This document shows, piece after piece, positions 1 through 8,431 of a DNA stretch of 64,000 nucleotides. The stretch's first letter is position 1; the number at the start of each line of letters is the position of its first letter. The notes beneath the pieces were generated by a model. The model made no database searches and was not told where the DNA came from. It was given only the letters and a program-made list of their open reading frames with translations. Where the stretch lies: contig NZ_JASHIC010000023.1 of NCBI RefSeq assembly GCF_030056705.1, forward strand, positions 86,463 to 150,462, read 5' to 3'. Made by a program: the position numbers and the translations under genes. The DNA is from Flectobacillus longus. GTDB taxonomy: Bacteria; Bacteroidota; Bacteroidia; Cytophagales; Spirosomataceae.

Positions 1-275
1 TGCCTTCGGTAGGAGCTATTAATCAGGCTATTAATAAGACTAGTGATTTTACATTGGTCAACCTCAAAGATATGGGCTTGGATTATGCCTATACTTTGAA
101 GTTGTGGTATGACCAATTTCATCAAAATATTCATCAGGTCAAAGCGCTGGGCTTTGATGATACGTTTATTCGTAAGTGGAGTTATTACTTGAATTATTGC
201 GAAGCGGCCTTTGCTAGTCGTAACATTCATGTCATGCAGTTGACTTACACAAGACCTAATAATACCACTAGATAA
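1..275 (+). CDS. cfa: Cyclopropane-fatty-acyl-phospholipid synthase, C-terminal fragment
   Basis: The first 275 bases hold the 3' end of a gene whose 5' part lies outside the window; the frame is open from base 3. The visible 90 or so residues contain the C-terminal signature of the SAM-dependent cyclopropane fatty acid synthase family: a GLDYAYTLKLW segment, then LGFDDTFIRKWSYYLNYCEAAF and a final IHVMQLTY strand. Family enzymes methylenate the double bond of unsaturated acyl chains in membrane phospholipids. The SAM-binding core is not in the window, so substrate cannot be judged; paralogous mycolate- or tuberculostearate-type methyltransferases share this tail. Confidence 0.82.
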   Translation, partial: PSVGAINQAINKTSDFTLVNLKDMGLDYAYTLKLWYDQFHQNIHQVKALGFDDTFIRKWSYYLNYCEAAFASRNIHVMQLTYTRPNNTTR

Positions 276-332
276 GTTTTCATCTCTATATCGTTAACTC
301 TCAAAACAAGCCTGTATTTTTGGCATAATATT

Positions 333-380
333 TTTGGTAAAAGTAATTGACGTAAAATTGGGTCAATTGCTTTTACCAAA
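333..380. terminator. Long hairpin after the cfa gene, possible terminator
   Basis: Two 19-base arms (333-351 and 362-380) pair with a single G-U wobble around a 10-base loop, 58 bases after the cfa stop codon. No T tract follows on the plus strand, so it may be a 3'-end stabiliser or a Rho-dependent end and not a classical intrinsic terminator. Confidence 0.45.
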
Positions 381-448
381 GATGTTGAATATTGCCTTAT
401 CACAAAGTAGAAATAAACTTAAGATAGAAACACCTGTGTTTTGAGAAA

Positions 449-1477
449 ATGAAATTTCCCTTCTATTGCTTTTTGTTACTCATGATATTTGTTTGGGCAT
501 GTAACTCTTCGGAGACTCCCAAGCATGTCACGCCTGCCTTTTATTACTGGAAAACTGTTTTTAAGTTATCCAAAAACGAAGAACAAATCCTTACAGATAA
601 TCATATACAAAAGTTATATGTCAAGTATTTTGATGTTGATTTAGATGAGCGTACCCAAAAGCCAACCTTCAAGGCATTGTTGATTCCTAAGCAAAAAGTA
701 CCTCAACAACTGAGTGTTATTCCTGTGGTATATCTGACCAATCAAACTTTGAAATGGCTTGAACCTCGTTATTTAGAAGACTTTGCGGGTAAAATAGTAG
801 ATAAAATAGAGGTTGTTCATCAGAGTTGGACAGGCGAACCTATAGGAAATAATGAAATTCAAATAGATTGTGATTGGACATTATCTACCAAGAAAAAATA
901 TTTTACTTTATTAACGATTCTTCGTAAGAAGTATCCTCATATCAGCGTTACGATTAGGTTGCACCAAATAAAGTTTTCTGATAAAACAGGCGTACCCCCT
1001 GTTGAAAGAGGTATGTTGATGTGCTATAATATGGCAGATTGGAAAAATGAAAAAACGGCAAATTCGATTTTTACGCCCGATGTCCTAAATCAATACATCG
1101 GAGAATTGTCAGAATATTCTTTGCCATTGGATTTGGTAATGCCTGCGTTTCATTGGACTATAGGCTATCGAAATCACCAATTTCAGTATTTTTTGAATGC
1201 TGTTAGTTCCAAGGATTTTAGCAGTATATCTTTATTTGAAAAAGATAAAAATCGTTTTATTGCGCAGCGAGATACCACTTTATGGGGTATTGGAATTCGA
1301 AAAGGAGATGTGTTCCGAACAGAGGAAGTGGCTTATAAAGACCTCTCAAAAGGTTGTCGATTGATAAAGAAGAAAATATCAAATCAAAAACTTACATTTG
1401 CCCTATATCATTTGGATTCCGAAAGTCTCAAAACTTACACACATGAACAAATTAAAGAACTATATCAATCTAAGTAA
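449..1477 (+). CDS. Lipoprotein with a possible TIM-barrel-like domain, function unknown
   Basis: 342 residues. A short signal peptide ends in a lipobox FVWAC with Cys18 as the probable acylation site, so the mature protein should be membrane-anchored in the periplasm or at the outer membrane. The middle has alternating strands and helices with acidic strand ends (IQIDCDWTLS, a YPHISVTIRLHQI strand, GMLMCYNMADW, LDLVMPAFHW), the look of a glycosidase-type TIM barrel and reminiscent of DUF3142-like proteins, but I cannot assign an enzyme. The last 35 bases overlap the start of the next lipoprotein gene, which suggests translational coupling. Start: ATG at 449 is the only start that leaves an intact signal peptide. 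Confidence 0.7.
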   Translation: MKFPFYCFLLLMIFVWACNSSETPKHVTPAFYYWKTVFKLSKNEEQILTDNHIQKLYVKYFDVDLDERTQKPTFKALLIPKQKVPQQLSVIPVVYLTNQTLKWLEPRYLEDFAGKIVDKIEVVHQSWTGEPIGNNEIQIDCDWTLSTKKKYFTLLTILRKKYPHISVTIRLHQIKFSDKTGVPPVERGMLMCYNMADWKNEKTANSIFTPDVLNQYIGELSEYSLPLDLVMPAFHWTIGYRNHQFQYFLNAVSSKDFSSISLFEKDKNRFIAQRDTTLWGIGIRKGDVFRTEEVAYKDLSKGCRLIKKKISNQKLTFALYHLDSESLKTYTHEQIKELYQSK

Positions 1478-3818
1478 AAAGTCTGTTGCCTCACTTGTAA
1501 TTTTTACTATTTTGGCCTGTGGTCCTGGTATGGTAGATTATGATGAATTTATGAGTTTTTTCATGCCCGAATCTGCTACCGTAAAAGGGGGCGATTTAAA
1601 ATATGCGTATTCGTCTCAGTTTTTTTATAATGATTATGACGATTATAACGTCAGCAATGAAGATACTATTGATCACGAAAAACCACTCAATATTTCAGCT
1701 TGGAGTAAATATGTAGGAGGAAAGGTGTCGAAAAAACAAATTGAACAATCACTTTACAGCACTTCTTCAGCATTACAAGATTGGTTGGCAAGTCATCAAA
1801 AAGCTGAGGCTGCCGATTACATTACATTTGTACGTAGCATCGACCAAGCGTATAAACGAGAAACTGTTGACTATTTTACAGAAACTAAAGTAGATACAGT
1901 TGCCTTGGTCGAATTATTTACAAATGCAAAAGCCGCATTGCCCCAGCTGAAAGATGAGTTTGTGAAAGAACGTTATGCCTTCCAAACAATCAAGTTGGCA
2001 ATGATGAACGACCAACCTCAAGAAGCCTTACAAGTATATGATGCAACAATAAAACCTTTGAAAAAAAAGACCTATATCTCCGACTGGGCATTATCTCGCA
2101 AGGCTGGCGCACTTATTGCTTTGGGCGATTCTGTACAGGCGTATTACGATTTTGCACAAGTATTTGACCGTTGTCCAAGTCGTCGCCATGCGGCAGACTT
2201 AAGTATTCGCTCAAGAGGAATAGGATTTCAGGAAGGAGCTATTGCTTTGTGTAAAAATAGCCATGAAAAAGCGGCAGTGTATGCCTTTGCTGCTATCAAA
2301 CCTAATGAAGAAGGGTTGAAGTTTTTAGAGAAAATGGTTGATTTAGACCCAACACATCCTTTGATAGAGCTGGTGATGTCAAGAGAAATAAACAAGAATG
2401 AAGCGCTTTACTACAAGCAAGTAAGTTATTGGTCTGGCGAATCCGATGCCAATAAAGAGAAAGAAAATCATGATAAGGCTATTCCATACTGGCAAAAGCT
2501 AAAAGATTTTGCTACTGCTTGTTCTGCTAATCCACAAGTTCCTAAAACAGGTTTTTGGTTGGGTGCTTTATCTTATTTAGAATATATAGAAAAGAATTTT
2601 GACAAATCGGCTGAATATTTGGCTGAAGCGAAATTGGTGGTTAAGCCTAATACTGGTTTGAGTAAGCAATTGGAAATTCAAGAATTGTTATTGCTAAGTA
2701 ATAAGTCTCCCAAAATTACACCAGAGTTAGAAGACGAAATTACACCTGTATTGGCATCATTTGTCAAACCAAAGGATTTTCGTATGAGTAATGCTTTAGC
2801 GGAGGCTTCAAAGCAATTGGTGGCACGCTATTATGGTCGTTTGCCACACGAGAAGGAAGAAAAACAAGGCTGGTTGGCTAGTTGTATGAATAAGAAAAGC
2901 GAACCCGAAAAGGTTACGATTCCTTATCCCAAAGCCAAGGCATATTTGTTGGCTGTATTGACAAGCTACCAAACAAATTCTGGTTATGAATATGGTGGAT
3001 ATATGTCGCAAACTGATATGTATGCCATAGAAGATACCACCGAATCCAAAACCATCGAACAAGTAATTGCCTATTTTCAAGAGTCAAAAAAATCAGCTTA
3101 TGATTCTTTGCTTCAATCGATGACAGGCTTTAGTCAAGATCATTTGTATGTATTGTTGGGTCGCCGTGCCTTGTCGGAGCATGATTATGCTAAAGCAACT
3201 AAGGCATTCGAAAAAGTAGCGCCAGAGGTATGGCGCCAAGAACCTTGGAAGAGCTATTTTAACGAAGACCCTTTCTTTATGACTACGACTAATAAAGAAA
3301 AGCGTGGTATTTATACTCCTGTAACTTTTGCACAAAAAATGCAAGAGTTAGCGAGTCGTTTGGCAGATAATCCAAATGATTTTGAAGCTGCTTATTTATT
3401 GGGTTGTGGAGCATACAGTATGTCGTATCAAGGTAACTCGTGGGTGTTATTACGTCGCCAGTGGAGCTCGGGCGAAGTTAATGGATATGTGCAGAAAGAT
3501 TATGAGACCGATTATTATTTGGCAACCAAAGCAAAAAGTTATTTTGAAACAGCCTTAAAAAGCCCTGATACTGAACTAGCGGCTAAAGCTGCCTTTGGGG
3601 CTGCCAAATGTGAAAACGCAGCCTTCTTTGTTCATGCCAATAGCCAGTCTGGTGAAGAAGATTACACCGTATTTGAGGCCAGAATCGCTAAAGATAAGGT
3701 ACGTGATTACGAGCACTATTTTACACTTTTAAAAGAAAAATATAAGAATACTAAGTTCCAGAAATCCTTAATTCGTGAGTGCTCAGATTATAGCACTTTT
3801 GTGAAAGTCAAGAAGTAA
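1443..3818 (+). CDS. Large lipoprotein with TPR-like helical repeats, function unknown
   Basis: 791 residues from ATG 1443. The frame is open further upstream, but only this start places a signal peptide (basic stretch, VASLVIFTILAC) correctly, with Cys26 in the lipobox. The rest is mostly amphipathic helices with TPR-like pairs, for example ALIALGDSVQAYYDFAQVF, YVLLGRRALSEHDYAKATKAF and KAKSYFETALKS. It overlaps the preceding lipoprotein gene by 35 bases in another frame. The two are likely made together and may act as a pair at the outer membrane; no catalytic motif is visible. Function unknown. Confidence 0.78.
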   Translation: MNKLKNYINLSKKSVASLVIFTILACGPGMVDYDEFMSFFMPESATVKGGDLKYAYSSQFFYNDYDDYNVSNEDTIDHEKPLNISAWSKYVGGKVSKKQIEQSLYSTSSALQDWLASHQKAEAADYITFVRSIDQAYKRETVDYFTETKVDTVALVELFTNAKAALPQLKDEFVKERYAFQTIKLAMMNDQPQEALQVYDATIKPLKKKTYISDWALSRKAGALIALGDSVQAYYDFAQVFDRCPSRRHAADLSIRSRGIGFQEGAIALCKNSHEKAAVYAFAAIKPNEEGLKFLEKMVDLDPTHPLIELVMSREINKNEALYYKQVSYWSGESDANKEKENHDKAIPYWQKLKDFATACSANPQVPKTGFWLGALSYLEYIEKNFDKSAEYLAEAKLVVKPNTGLSKQLEIQELLLLSNKSPKITPELEDEITPVLASFVKPKDFRMSNALAEASKQLVARYYGRLPHEKEEKQGWLASCMNKKSEPEKVTIPYPKAKAYLLAVLTSYQTNSGYEYGGYMSQTDMYAIEDTTESKTIEQVIAYFQESKKSAYDSLLQSMTGFSQDHLYVLLGRRALSEHDYAKATKAFEKVAPEVWRQEPWKSYFNEDPFFMTTTNKEKRGIYTPVTFAQKMQELASRLADNPNDFEAAYLLGCGAYSMSYQGNSWVLLRRQWSSGEVNGYVQKDYETDYYLATKAKSYFETALKSPDTELAAKAAFGAAKCENAAFFVHANSQSGEEDYTVFEARIAKDKVRDYEHYFTLLKEKYKNTKFQKSLIRECSDYSTFVKVKK

Positions 3819-3921
3819 TAGTTCTTTAAACGTCGGCTAGTCAAAGAGATAGAATACCTATTCAGTTTGATAAGCAGGCACTTTTTTGTATTTTTACCGT
3901 TAAGAATTAACACAAGAAACA

Positions 3922-4458
3922 ATGAAAAAAATATTTCTCTTCGTAGTACTGGTATTTTCTTTAACTAGTTGTCAAAAGGCTGTTTACTTAACAGGAAGTT
4001 TGATGCACACCTTACAAGAAAACGAGCTGGATTTAACAAGAATACAATTCTACAACGACAATCCGTTAGTTTTGGAAAGAGAAGTACCATCTTCAAATGC
4101 TAATATCAAATCTGGTAAGGTGTTTTTTAAAAACGGACGATATATTAATCGTATATCCTTGGATAAAAATACACCAGGGATGGTTCAGCGTGAAGAAAAT
4201 GGTTCTTTGTTAATTACATTCGAACAAACATCTGATGGTGAAAACTGGCTACGTTTTGGTGCTGTTCCAGGAGAGAAAGGAGAGTACTTTTATCAGTTAA
4301 TTGATCAGAAAGGTAGCCCTAGTTTTTCAAGAATTGATTACGAAGGAAATATGTATTTGGTCATATATCCAACTAGAGTAAGATTACTACTTTCAAAAAG
4401 TGTTCTAACAAATCTGAAGATAAAAGAAAGACACATGAAAGGAGTACGTGTAAAATAA
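3922..4458 (+). CDS. Small lipoprotein, function unknown
   Basis: 178 residues. N-terminus MKKIFLFVVLVFSLTSC gives a lipoprotein signal with Cys17. The remainder is predicted beta-rich with an FKNGRYINRISLDKNTPG strand pair and a central GENWLRFGAVPGEKGEYFYQL hairpin, ending in a basic tail. No family recognised. It stands alone, 103 bases after the TPR lipoprotein gene, and is followed by a strong terminator, so it is probably a single-gene unit. Confidence 0.72.
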   Translation: MKKIFLFVVLVFSLTSCQKAVYLTGSLMHTLQENELDLTRIQFYNDNPLVLEREVPSSNANIKSGKVFFKNGRYINRISLDKNTPGMVQREENGSLLITFEQTSDGENWLRFGAVPGEKGEYFYQLIDQKGSPSFSRIDYEGNMYLVIYPTRVRLLLSKSVLTNLKIKERHMKGVRVK

Positions 4459-4475
4459 TTTGTGATTTAATAGAT

Positions 4476-4510
4476 AAAAAAAGAGGCTCAAAATAAGCCT
4501 CTTTTTTTTA
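4476..4510 (+). terminator. Intrinsic terminator
   Basis: A stem AGAGGCT/AGCCTCT with a short AT loop is flanked by A and T runs, 18 bases after the lipoprotein stop codon. The A run on the left makes it potentially bidirectional. Confidence 0.85.
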
Positions 4511-4651
4511 TCCATTGAAATAGAGCACTTAACGATAGAATGATTCAGTAGTGTAAAAAGCAACTTTTTTTGATTATCAGAGAGTTAATGGCGTGAAATT
4601 TGATTCGTTATAGGTATCCGCCGTAAACCAACTAATCATTTATAAACTTGC

Positions 4652-5392
4652 ATGAAATATACATTTTGGCTCAATTTATGCGTTTTAACAAGCGCTGTGA
4701 TTAATCTATCTTTTGTTGCTCCATTACCATATCATTCCAAAAATAAAGTAAAGCAACTATTTTATAATAAGGAAGTTGTATTGCTCTTAAATGCTAATGA
4801 AGGTAATAATGCACCCAAGTCATCATTACGAGGTAGAGCCGTAGGCCTTTCAAACGAACTTATTAATCTTAAGACCATTTTGGAAAATGACCAAGTAAAG
4901 TTTACTTGGATTGCTCAAACAAATGATGTAAAGAGATATATCCTTCAATCAAGCTCTGATTTAGAATCTTATGTAGATATCGCCGAGATTAAAGCAGGAA
5001 AAAGTAATGAATTACTTAGCTATACAGATGAAATTCGCTCTCAAGATGCTGCTAAGTTTTACCGTATTCTAGCTGTAAAGTCTGATAAAAATATTCAGGT
5101 ATATGCTCCATTAGCGATATATCGACCAGATTTTAAAGGAGTAACAATCCATAGCGACGAACAATCAGACATGATTCGTGTTAAACAAGATGATGTTGAT
5201 ACAGCCGAAATCCTAGTAAGTACAGCATCGGGAATGGGTGTACCATGCCAAGTAATGGTAAAAAGTAATTCAGAAGCAATTTTGTGGCCTAGTTACGAAT
5301 TGTCTAATGGAGAATATAGTGTACGTTTGCGTACTACAAAAGGGGAAAGAAAATTCAGACTTCTTGTAGCCAAACCCGATAAAATGTTTTAA
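4652..5392 (+). CDS. Secreted beta-sandwich protein with a type IX-like C-terminal end
   Basis: 246 residues with an N-terminal hydrophobic segment (about residues 6-25) that looks like a signal peptide without a lipobox. Residues about 83-155 resemble the fibronectin-III-like module often seen before type IX sorting domains (VKFTWIAQTNDVKRYILQSSSDLESY, then AAKFYRILAV). The final 70 residues end in GEYSVRLRTTKGERKFRLLV, close to the G-x-Y-x-V-x-L ... K-x-L-L-V pattern of type A sorting domains. I infer export, possibly by the type IX system; no enzymatic domain is present. Followed by a terminator. Confidence 0.65.
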   Translation: MKYTFWLNLCVLTSAVINLSFVAPLPYHSKNKVKQLFYNKEVVLLLNANEGNNAPKSSLRGRAVGLSNELINLKTILENDQVKFTWIAQTNDVKRYILQSSSDLESYVDIAEIKAGKSNELLSYTDEIRSQDAAKFYRILAVKSDKNIQVYAPLAIYRPDFKGVTIHSDEQSDMIRVKQDDVDTAEILVSTASGMGVPCQVMVKSNSEAILWPSYELSNGEYSVRLRTTKGERKFRLLVAKPDKMF

Positions 5393-5422
5393 TATCATCT
5401 ACCACTAAATAAAGTTTGCAAT

Positions 5423-5453
5423 AAGGATAGTCGAAATGATTATCCTTTTTTTG
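5423..5453 (+). terminator. Intrinsic terminator
   Basis: AAGGATA (5423-5429) pairs with TATCCTT (5441-5447) and is followed by a T run, 30 bases after the secreted-protein stop. Confidence 0.75.
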
Positions 5454-5470
5454 TATAAATAAATACAATG

Positions 5471-5484
5471 TTATGCTTGCATAA
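5471..5484. promoter_or_regulatory. Putative MarR operator, copy 1
   Basis: Perfect 14-base dyad TTATGC-TT-GCATAA, the same core as two dyads in front of the acyl-CoA dehydrogenase gene. It lies about 270 bases upstream of the MarR gene, probably near its promoter, and suggests autoregulation. Confidence 0.6.
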
Positions 5485-5505
5485 TAATATATTCTTGCCC
5501 AAATT

Positions 5506-5546
5506 TACATTCACATTAGTATGCTAAGCATACTAATGTGAATGTA
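5506..5546. promoter_or_regulatory. 41-base perfect palindrome containing a variant MarR operator
   Basis: Two 20-base arms (5506-5525 and 5527-5546) are exact reverse complements around one central base. The centre, GTATGC-TAA-GCATAC, matches the TATGC/GCATA half-sites of the neighbouring dyads but with a 3-base spacer in place of TT. It could be a high-affinity operator or a cruciform/RNA hairpin in the leader of the MarR gene. Confidence 0.65.
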
Positions 5547-5756
5547 GTTATAGCTATTAGCTAAATTCTTGCCTCGTCCTATAATAAGTGTTGATGCAGC
5601 ATAGTGATTTATGAATTTAAAATCAGTTAGATAGGTGTTTTATCTTTTAATTAGGTCGATACCCAGATATACATATTTTAGGCTCATAATTTTTGACTCT
5701 GTACTCATACTAAGCTTAGATGATTTATGTCCCAATAATGAAAATCTTGAAGAAAT

Positions 5757-6218
5757 ATGAAAGCTGACAAAACCGTAGACTATCACATCAAGGCAGGATG
5801 GCATGCAATTAGCAGAATGTATAATTCTTATGCAGCACAGTTCGATATGACAATGGCCATTGGGTATGTTTTGTTGAATATCGACAAAAATGGTACGCCT
5901 GCTACCAAAATAGCTCCCGCACTAGGACTAGAGCCTCGTAGTTTGACTCGTATGCTCAAATCCCTCGAAGATAAAAAGTGGATTCGTCGTGAAACTGACG
6001 AAGATGACCGTCGTGTAGTAAAAGTATATTTGACTGAAGAAGGTAAGCGCAAACGTGATAAGGCTCGTAATGGCGTTATTATGTTCAATAACCTGATTTA
6101 TGAAAAAATCGGAGAAGAAAAATTGCAGACTTTTTTTGAGGTAATGGAACAAATCAGCGAGGTTGTTGACTCAGAAGCTGCCAATTATAAGGCCGAAAAT
6201 ATCGAAGAGTTTCTATAA
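5757..6218 (+). CDS. MarR-family transcriptional regulator
   Basis: 153 residues. The central winged-helix region shows the usual order: helix pair GTPATKIAPALGLEPRSLTRMLKSLEDKKWIRRE (helix-turn-helix with recognition helix) followed by the wing DEDDRRVVKVYLTEEGK; N- and C-terminal helices form the dimer interface. Such regulators are dimers that release DNA on binding small ligands. TATGC/GCATA dyads upstream of this gene and around the promoter of the next gene (acyl-CoA dehydrogenase) suggest it represses itself and fatty-acid breakdown, with an acyl-CoA as likely ligand; that is inferred from context. The gap to the next gene is 216 bases with its own promoter, so the two are co-regulated more than co-transcribed. 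Confidence 0.88.
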   Translation: MKADKTVDYHIKAGWHAISRMYNSYAAQFDMTMAIGYVLLNIDKNGTPATKIAPALGLEPRSLTRMLKSLEDKKWIRRETDEDDRRVVKVYLTEEGKRKRDKARNGVIMFNNLIYEKIGEEKLQTFFEVMEQISEVVDSEAANYKAENIEEFL

Positions 6219-6320
6219 TAAATAAGTACTAAATGTCGATAGTAACAAAAGATAGTATATCATTGTTTTCTATTTTGATTCTATAAAAAATACTATTTTT
6301 ACTTTTTTTGAAAATATTTT

Positions 6321-6344
6321 AAATGTTATGCTTGCATAACATTT
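6321..6344. promoter_or_regulatory. Putative MarR operator, copy 2, over the -33 region
   Basis: A perfect inverted repeat with 11-base arms (6321-6331, 6334-6344) and a TT spacer; core TTATGC-TT-GCATAA is identical to the copy at 5471. It overlaps the TTG that serves as probable -33 element of the acyl-CoA dehydrogenase promoter. Confidence 0.65.
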
Positions 6345-6364
6345 TTTTTATTTATTATATTTAC
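6332..6364 (+). promoter_or_regulatory. Promoter of the acyl-CoA dehydrogenase gene
   Basis: TTG at 6332-6334 and TATATTTA at 6356-6363 (7 of 8 matches to the Bacteroidota -7 consensus TAnnTTTG) are 21 bases apart. Both boundaries are covered or flanked by operator dyads, a layout that fits repression. Confidence 0.5.
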
Positions 6365-6373
6365 AAAAAATTA

Positions 6374-6387
6374 GTATGCTTGCATAC
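6374..6387. promoter_or_regulatory. Putative MarR operator, copy 3, at the transcription start
   Basis: Perfect 14-base dyad GTATGC-TT-GCATAC just downstream of the -7 element, 30 bases from copy 2 (about three helical turns between starts is 53 bases), 48 bases before the start codon. Confidence 0.62.
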
Positions 6388-6434
6388 GATAGTCTAGCTT
6401 TTAGAAAATTTTCGAATCGTAAAATATTCAAAAT

Positions 6435-8237
6435 ATGGTACTTACAGATAGCAAATCATCCATCAAAGGAGGAGAGTTCTTGATTAAAGACATTGATGCT
6501 TCTCAAATTTTCATTCCTGAAGAGTTCAATGAAGAGCAACAAATGATTGCTCAAACCTGCGTAGATTTTTTGCGTACAGAGGTACATCCAAAACTTGATG
6601 CTATTGATTATGCTAAAGATACAAGTTTGATGGTGGAGCTGTTGGACAAAGCAGGCGAATTGGGCTTGTTGGGTACGGCAATTCCTGAGGAATATGGTGG
6701 TTTTGGAATGAATTTCAATACATCGATGCTTGTAACTGAGGCTTGTGGTGGTGGTCATTCGTTTTCGGTGGCACTTTCGGCACATACAGGAATTGGAACA
6801 TTGCCAATATTATACTATGGTACAGAAGAGCAAAAGGCTAAGTATTTACCAAAATTAGCAACAGGTGAATGGAAGGCAGCTTACTGTTTGACAGAGCCAG
6901 ATTCTGGTTCGGATGCTAATTCTGGAAAAACTAAAGCAGTATTATCTGAGGATGGTAAACATTATATCATCAATGGACAAAAGATGTGGATAACCAATGG
7001 TGGTTTTGCAGATTTGTTTATTGTTTTTGCTAAAATTGATAATGATAAATCCTTGACGGCATTTATTGTAGAAAAATCATTTGGTGGCATTACCATGAAC
7101 GAAGAAGAGCGCAAAATGGGTATCAAAGGTTCTTCAACTCGCCAAGTCTTTTTTAATGATTGCAAAGTACCAGTCGAAAACCAACTTTATACACGTGAAG
7201 GAGGCTTTAAGATTGCTGTAAATATCTTGAATATTGGTCGTATCAAATTGGCTGCGGCTGTAGTAGGAGCGAGCAAAGGAGTTATTTCGACAGCTGTAAA
7301 CTATGCTAATGAGCGTAAACAATTTGGAACAAGTATCTCTAGTTTTGGGGCTATTAAGCATAAAATTGGTGATATGATTGCTAAGGTTTTTGCTTCAGAA
7401 TCAGCTTGTTATCGTGCAGGACAAAACATAGACGATGCGATTGATACTTTACTTGCATCGGGTATGGAGAGTGGACAGGCAAAACTCAAAGGAGTAGAGC
7501 AGTTTGCTATCGAATGTGCTATGTTAAAAGTTCATGGTTCGGAGGTATTGGACTATGTTGTAGATGAAGGGGTACAGATTTACGGAGGTATGGGATTTTC
7601 GGCTGAAGCACCAATGGATCGTGCTTATCGTGACTCAAGAATCAACAGAATCTTTGAAGGTACCAATGAAATCAATCGCTTGTTGTCGGTAGGTACCATC
7701 GTAAAACGTGCCATGAAAGGTGAATTGAATTTGATGCCGGCAGCTATGGCAGTTGGTAAAGAAATTTTATCAATACCTGATTTTGGAGTAGTAGAGGAGG
7801 ATGGCTTGTTTATTCCAGAGAAAAAAGCCATCAAAAATATGAAGAAAGCCATTTTGATGATTGCTGGTGCGTCGCTTCAAAAGTTTATGATGAAGTTTGA
7901 GGAAGAACAAGAAATCATTATGAACTTGGCCGATATGTTGATTGAAACTTATGTGGCTGAATCGGCGCTGTTGCGTGTTGAAAAACTGATTATACTTCGT
8001 GGAGAAGAAGCTTGTGCTTTAGAAAAAGATGCTGCATTGGTGTACTTACACTCGGCTATCGACAAGTTGAACTCTGCTGGAAAAGTAGCTATCACGTCAT
8101 TTGCTGAGGGCGACGAATTACGAGTAATGTTGATGGGATTGAAGCGCTTCACGAAAATCGAGCCAATTAATTTGAAAGACGCAAGAAGAAGATTGGCTGA
8201 CGCTGCTATCCAAAAAAACGGATACATTTTCATATAA
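6435..8237 (+). CDS. fadE: Acyl-CoA dehydrogenase, long form
   Basis: 600 residues, the length of the VLCAD/ACAD9-like subgroup with an extra C-terminal helical domain. Order: N-terminal helical domain (about 25-145), middle beta domain with YCLTEPDSGSDANSGKT and MWITNGGFADLF (FAD and acyl binding), then the C-terminal helical bundle with LKVHGSEVLDYVVDEGVQIYGG and the IFEGTNEINR motif, in which Glu408 is the expected catalytic base. The extra domain follows residue about 440. It catalyses alpha-beta desaturation of acyl-CoA in beta-oxidation using FAD and an electron-transfer flavoprotein. Its promoter carries two dyads shared with the MarR gene. Thiolase and hydroxyacyl-CoA dehydrogenase genes, often next to it in related bacteria, are not here. 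Confidence 0.92.
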   Translation: MVLTDSKSSIKGGEFLIKDIDASQIFIPEEFNEEQQMIAQTCVDFLRTEVHPKLDAIDYAKDTSLMVELLDKAGELGLLGTAIPEEYGGFGMNFNTSMLVTEACGGGHSFSVALSAHTGIGTLPILYYGTEEQKAKYLPKLATGEWKAAYCLTEPDSGSDANSGKTKAVLSEDGKHYIINGQKMWITNGGFADLFIVFAKIDNDKSLTAFIVEKSFGGITMNEEERKMGIKGSSTRQVFFNDCKVPVENQLYTREGGFKIAVNILNIGRIKLAAAVVGASKGVISTAVNYANERKQFGTSISSFGAIKHKIGDMIAKVFASESACYRAGQNIDDAIDTLLASGMESGQAKLKGVEQFAIECAMLKVHGSEVLDYVVDEGVQIYGGMGFSAEAPMDRAYRDSRINRIFEGTNEINRLLSVGTIVKRAMKGELNLMPAAMAVGKEILSIPDFGVVEEDGLFIPEKKAIKNMKKAILMIAGASLQKFMMKFEEEQEIIMNLADMLIETYVAESALLRVEKLIILRGEEACALEKDAALVYLHSAIDKLNSAGKVAITSFAEGDELRVMLMGLKRFTKIEPINLKDARRRLADAAIQKNGYIFI

Positions 8238-8323
8238 AGGCTTGAAGCCTGTAGCAGACAATAATTAATTCGCTTACAGTTATTGCATTGAAATTTATAA
8301 AAGGGGATTTTTAGGTAAATAGA

Positions 8324-8353
8324 AAGGAGGTGATATTTTCACCTCTTTTTTTG
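8324..8353 (+). terminator. Intrinsic terminator of the acyl-CoA dehydrogenase gene
   Basis: GAGGTGA (8327-8333) pairs with TCACCTC (8339-8345) and is followed by eight T. The AAGGAGGTGA string looks like a ribosome binding site, but no start codon follows. Confidence 0.75.
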
Positions 8354-8375
8354 TAAGTGCTGCTCTTTTGAGCAT

Positions 8376-8409
8376 AAAAAAAGTCACTCCGTAAAGAGTG
8401 ACTTTTTTT
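8376..8409. terminator. Bidirectional terminator between fadE and rplS
   Basis: A run plus GTCACTC pairs with GAGTGAC plus T run around a CGTAAA loop; it lies 22 bases past the rplS stop codon on the minus strand and after fadE on the plus strand. Confidence 0.85.
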
Positions 8410-8431
8410 ATATATTGCTTTAGTCAAGAGA

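Noticed and set aside
1398..1442. N-terminal extension of the TPR lipoprotein
   Set aside because: It would bury the signal peptide; ATG 1443 gives a proper lipoprotein signal.
8321..8334. AAAGGAGGTGA as a strong ribosome binding site
   Set aside because: No start codon at proper distance; the bases form the left arm of a terminator with TCACCTC and a T run.
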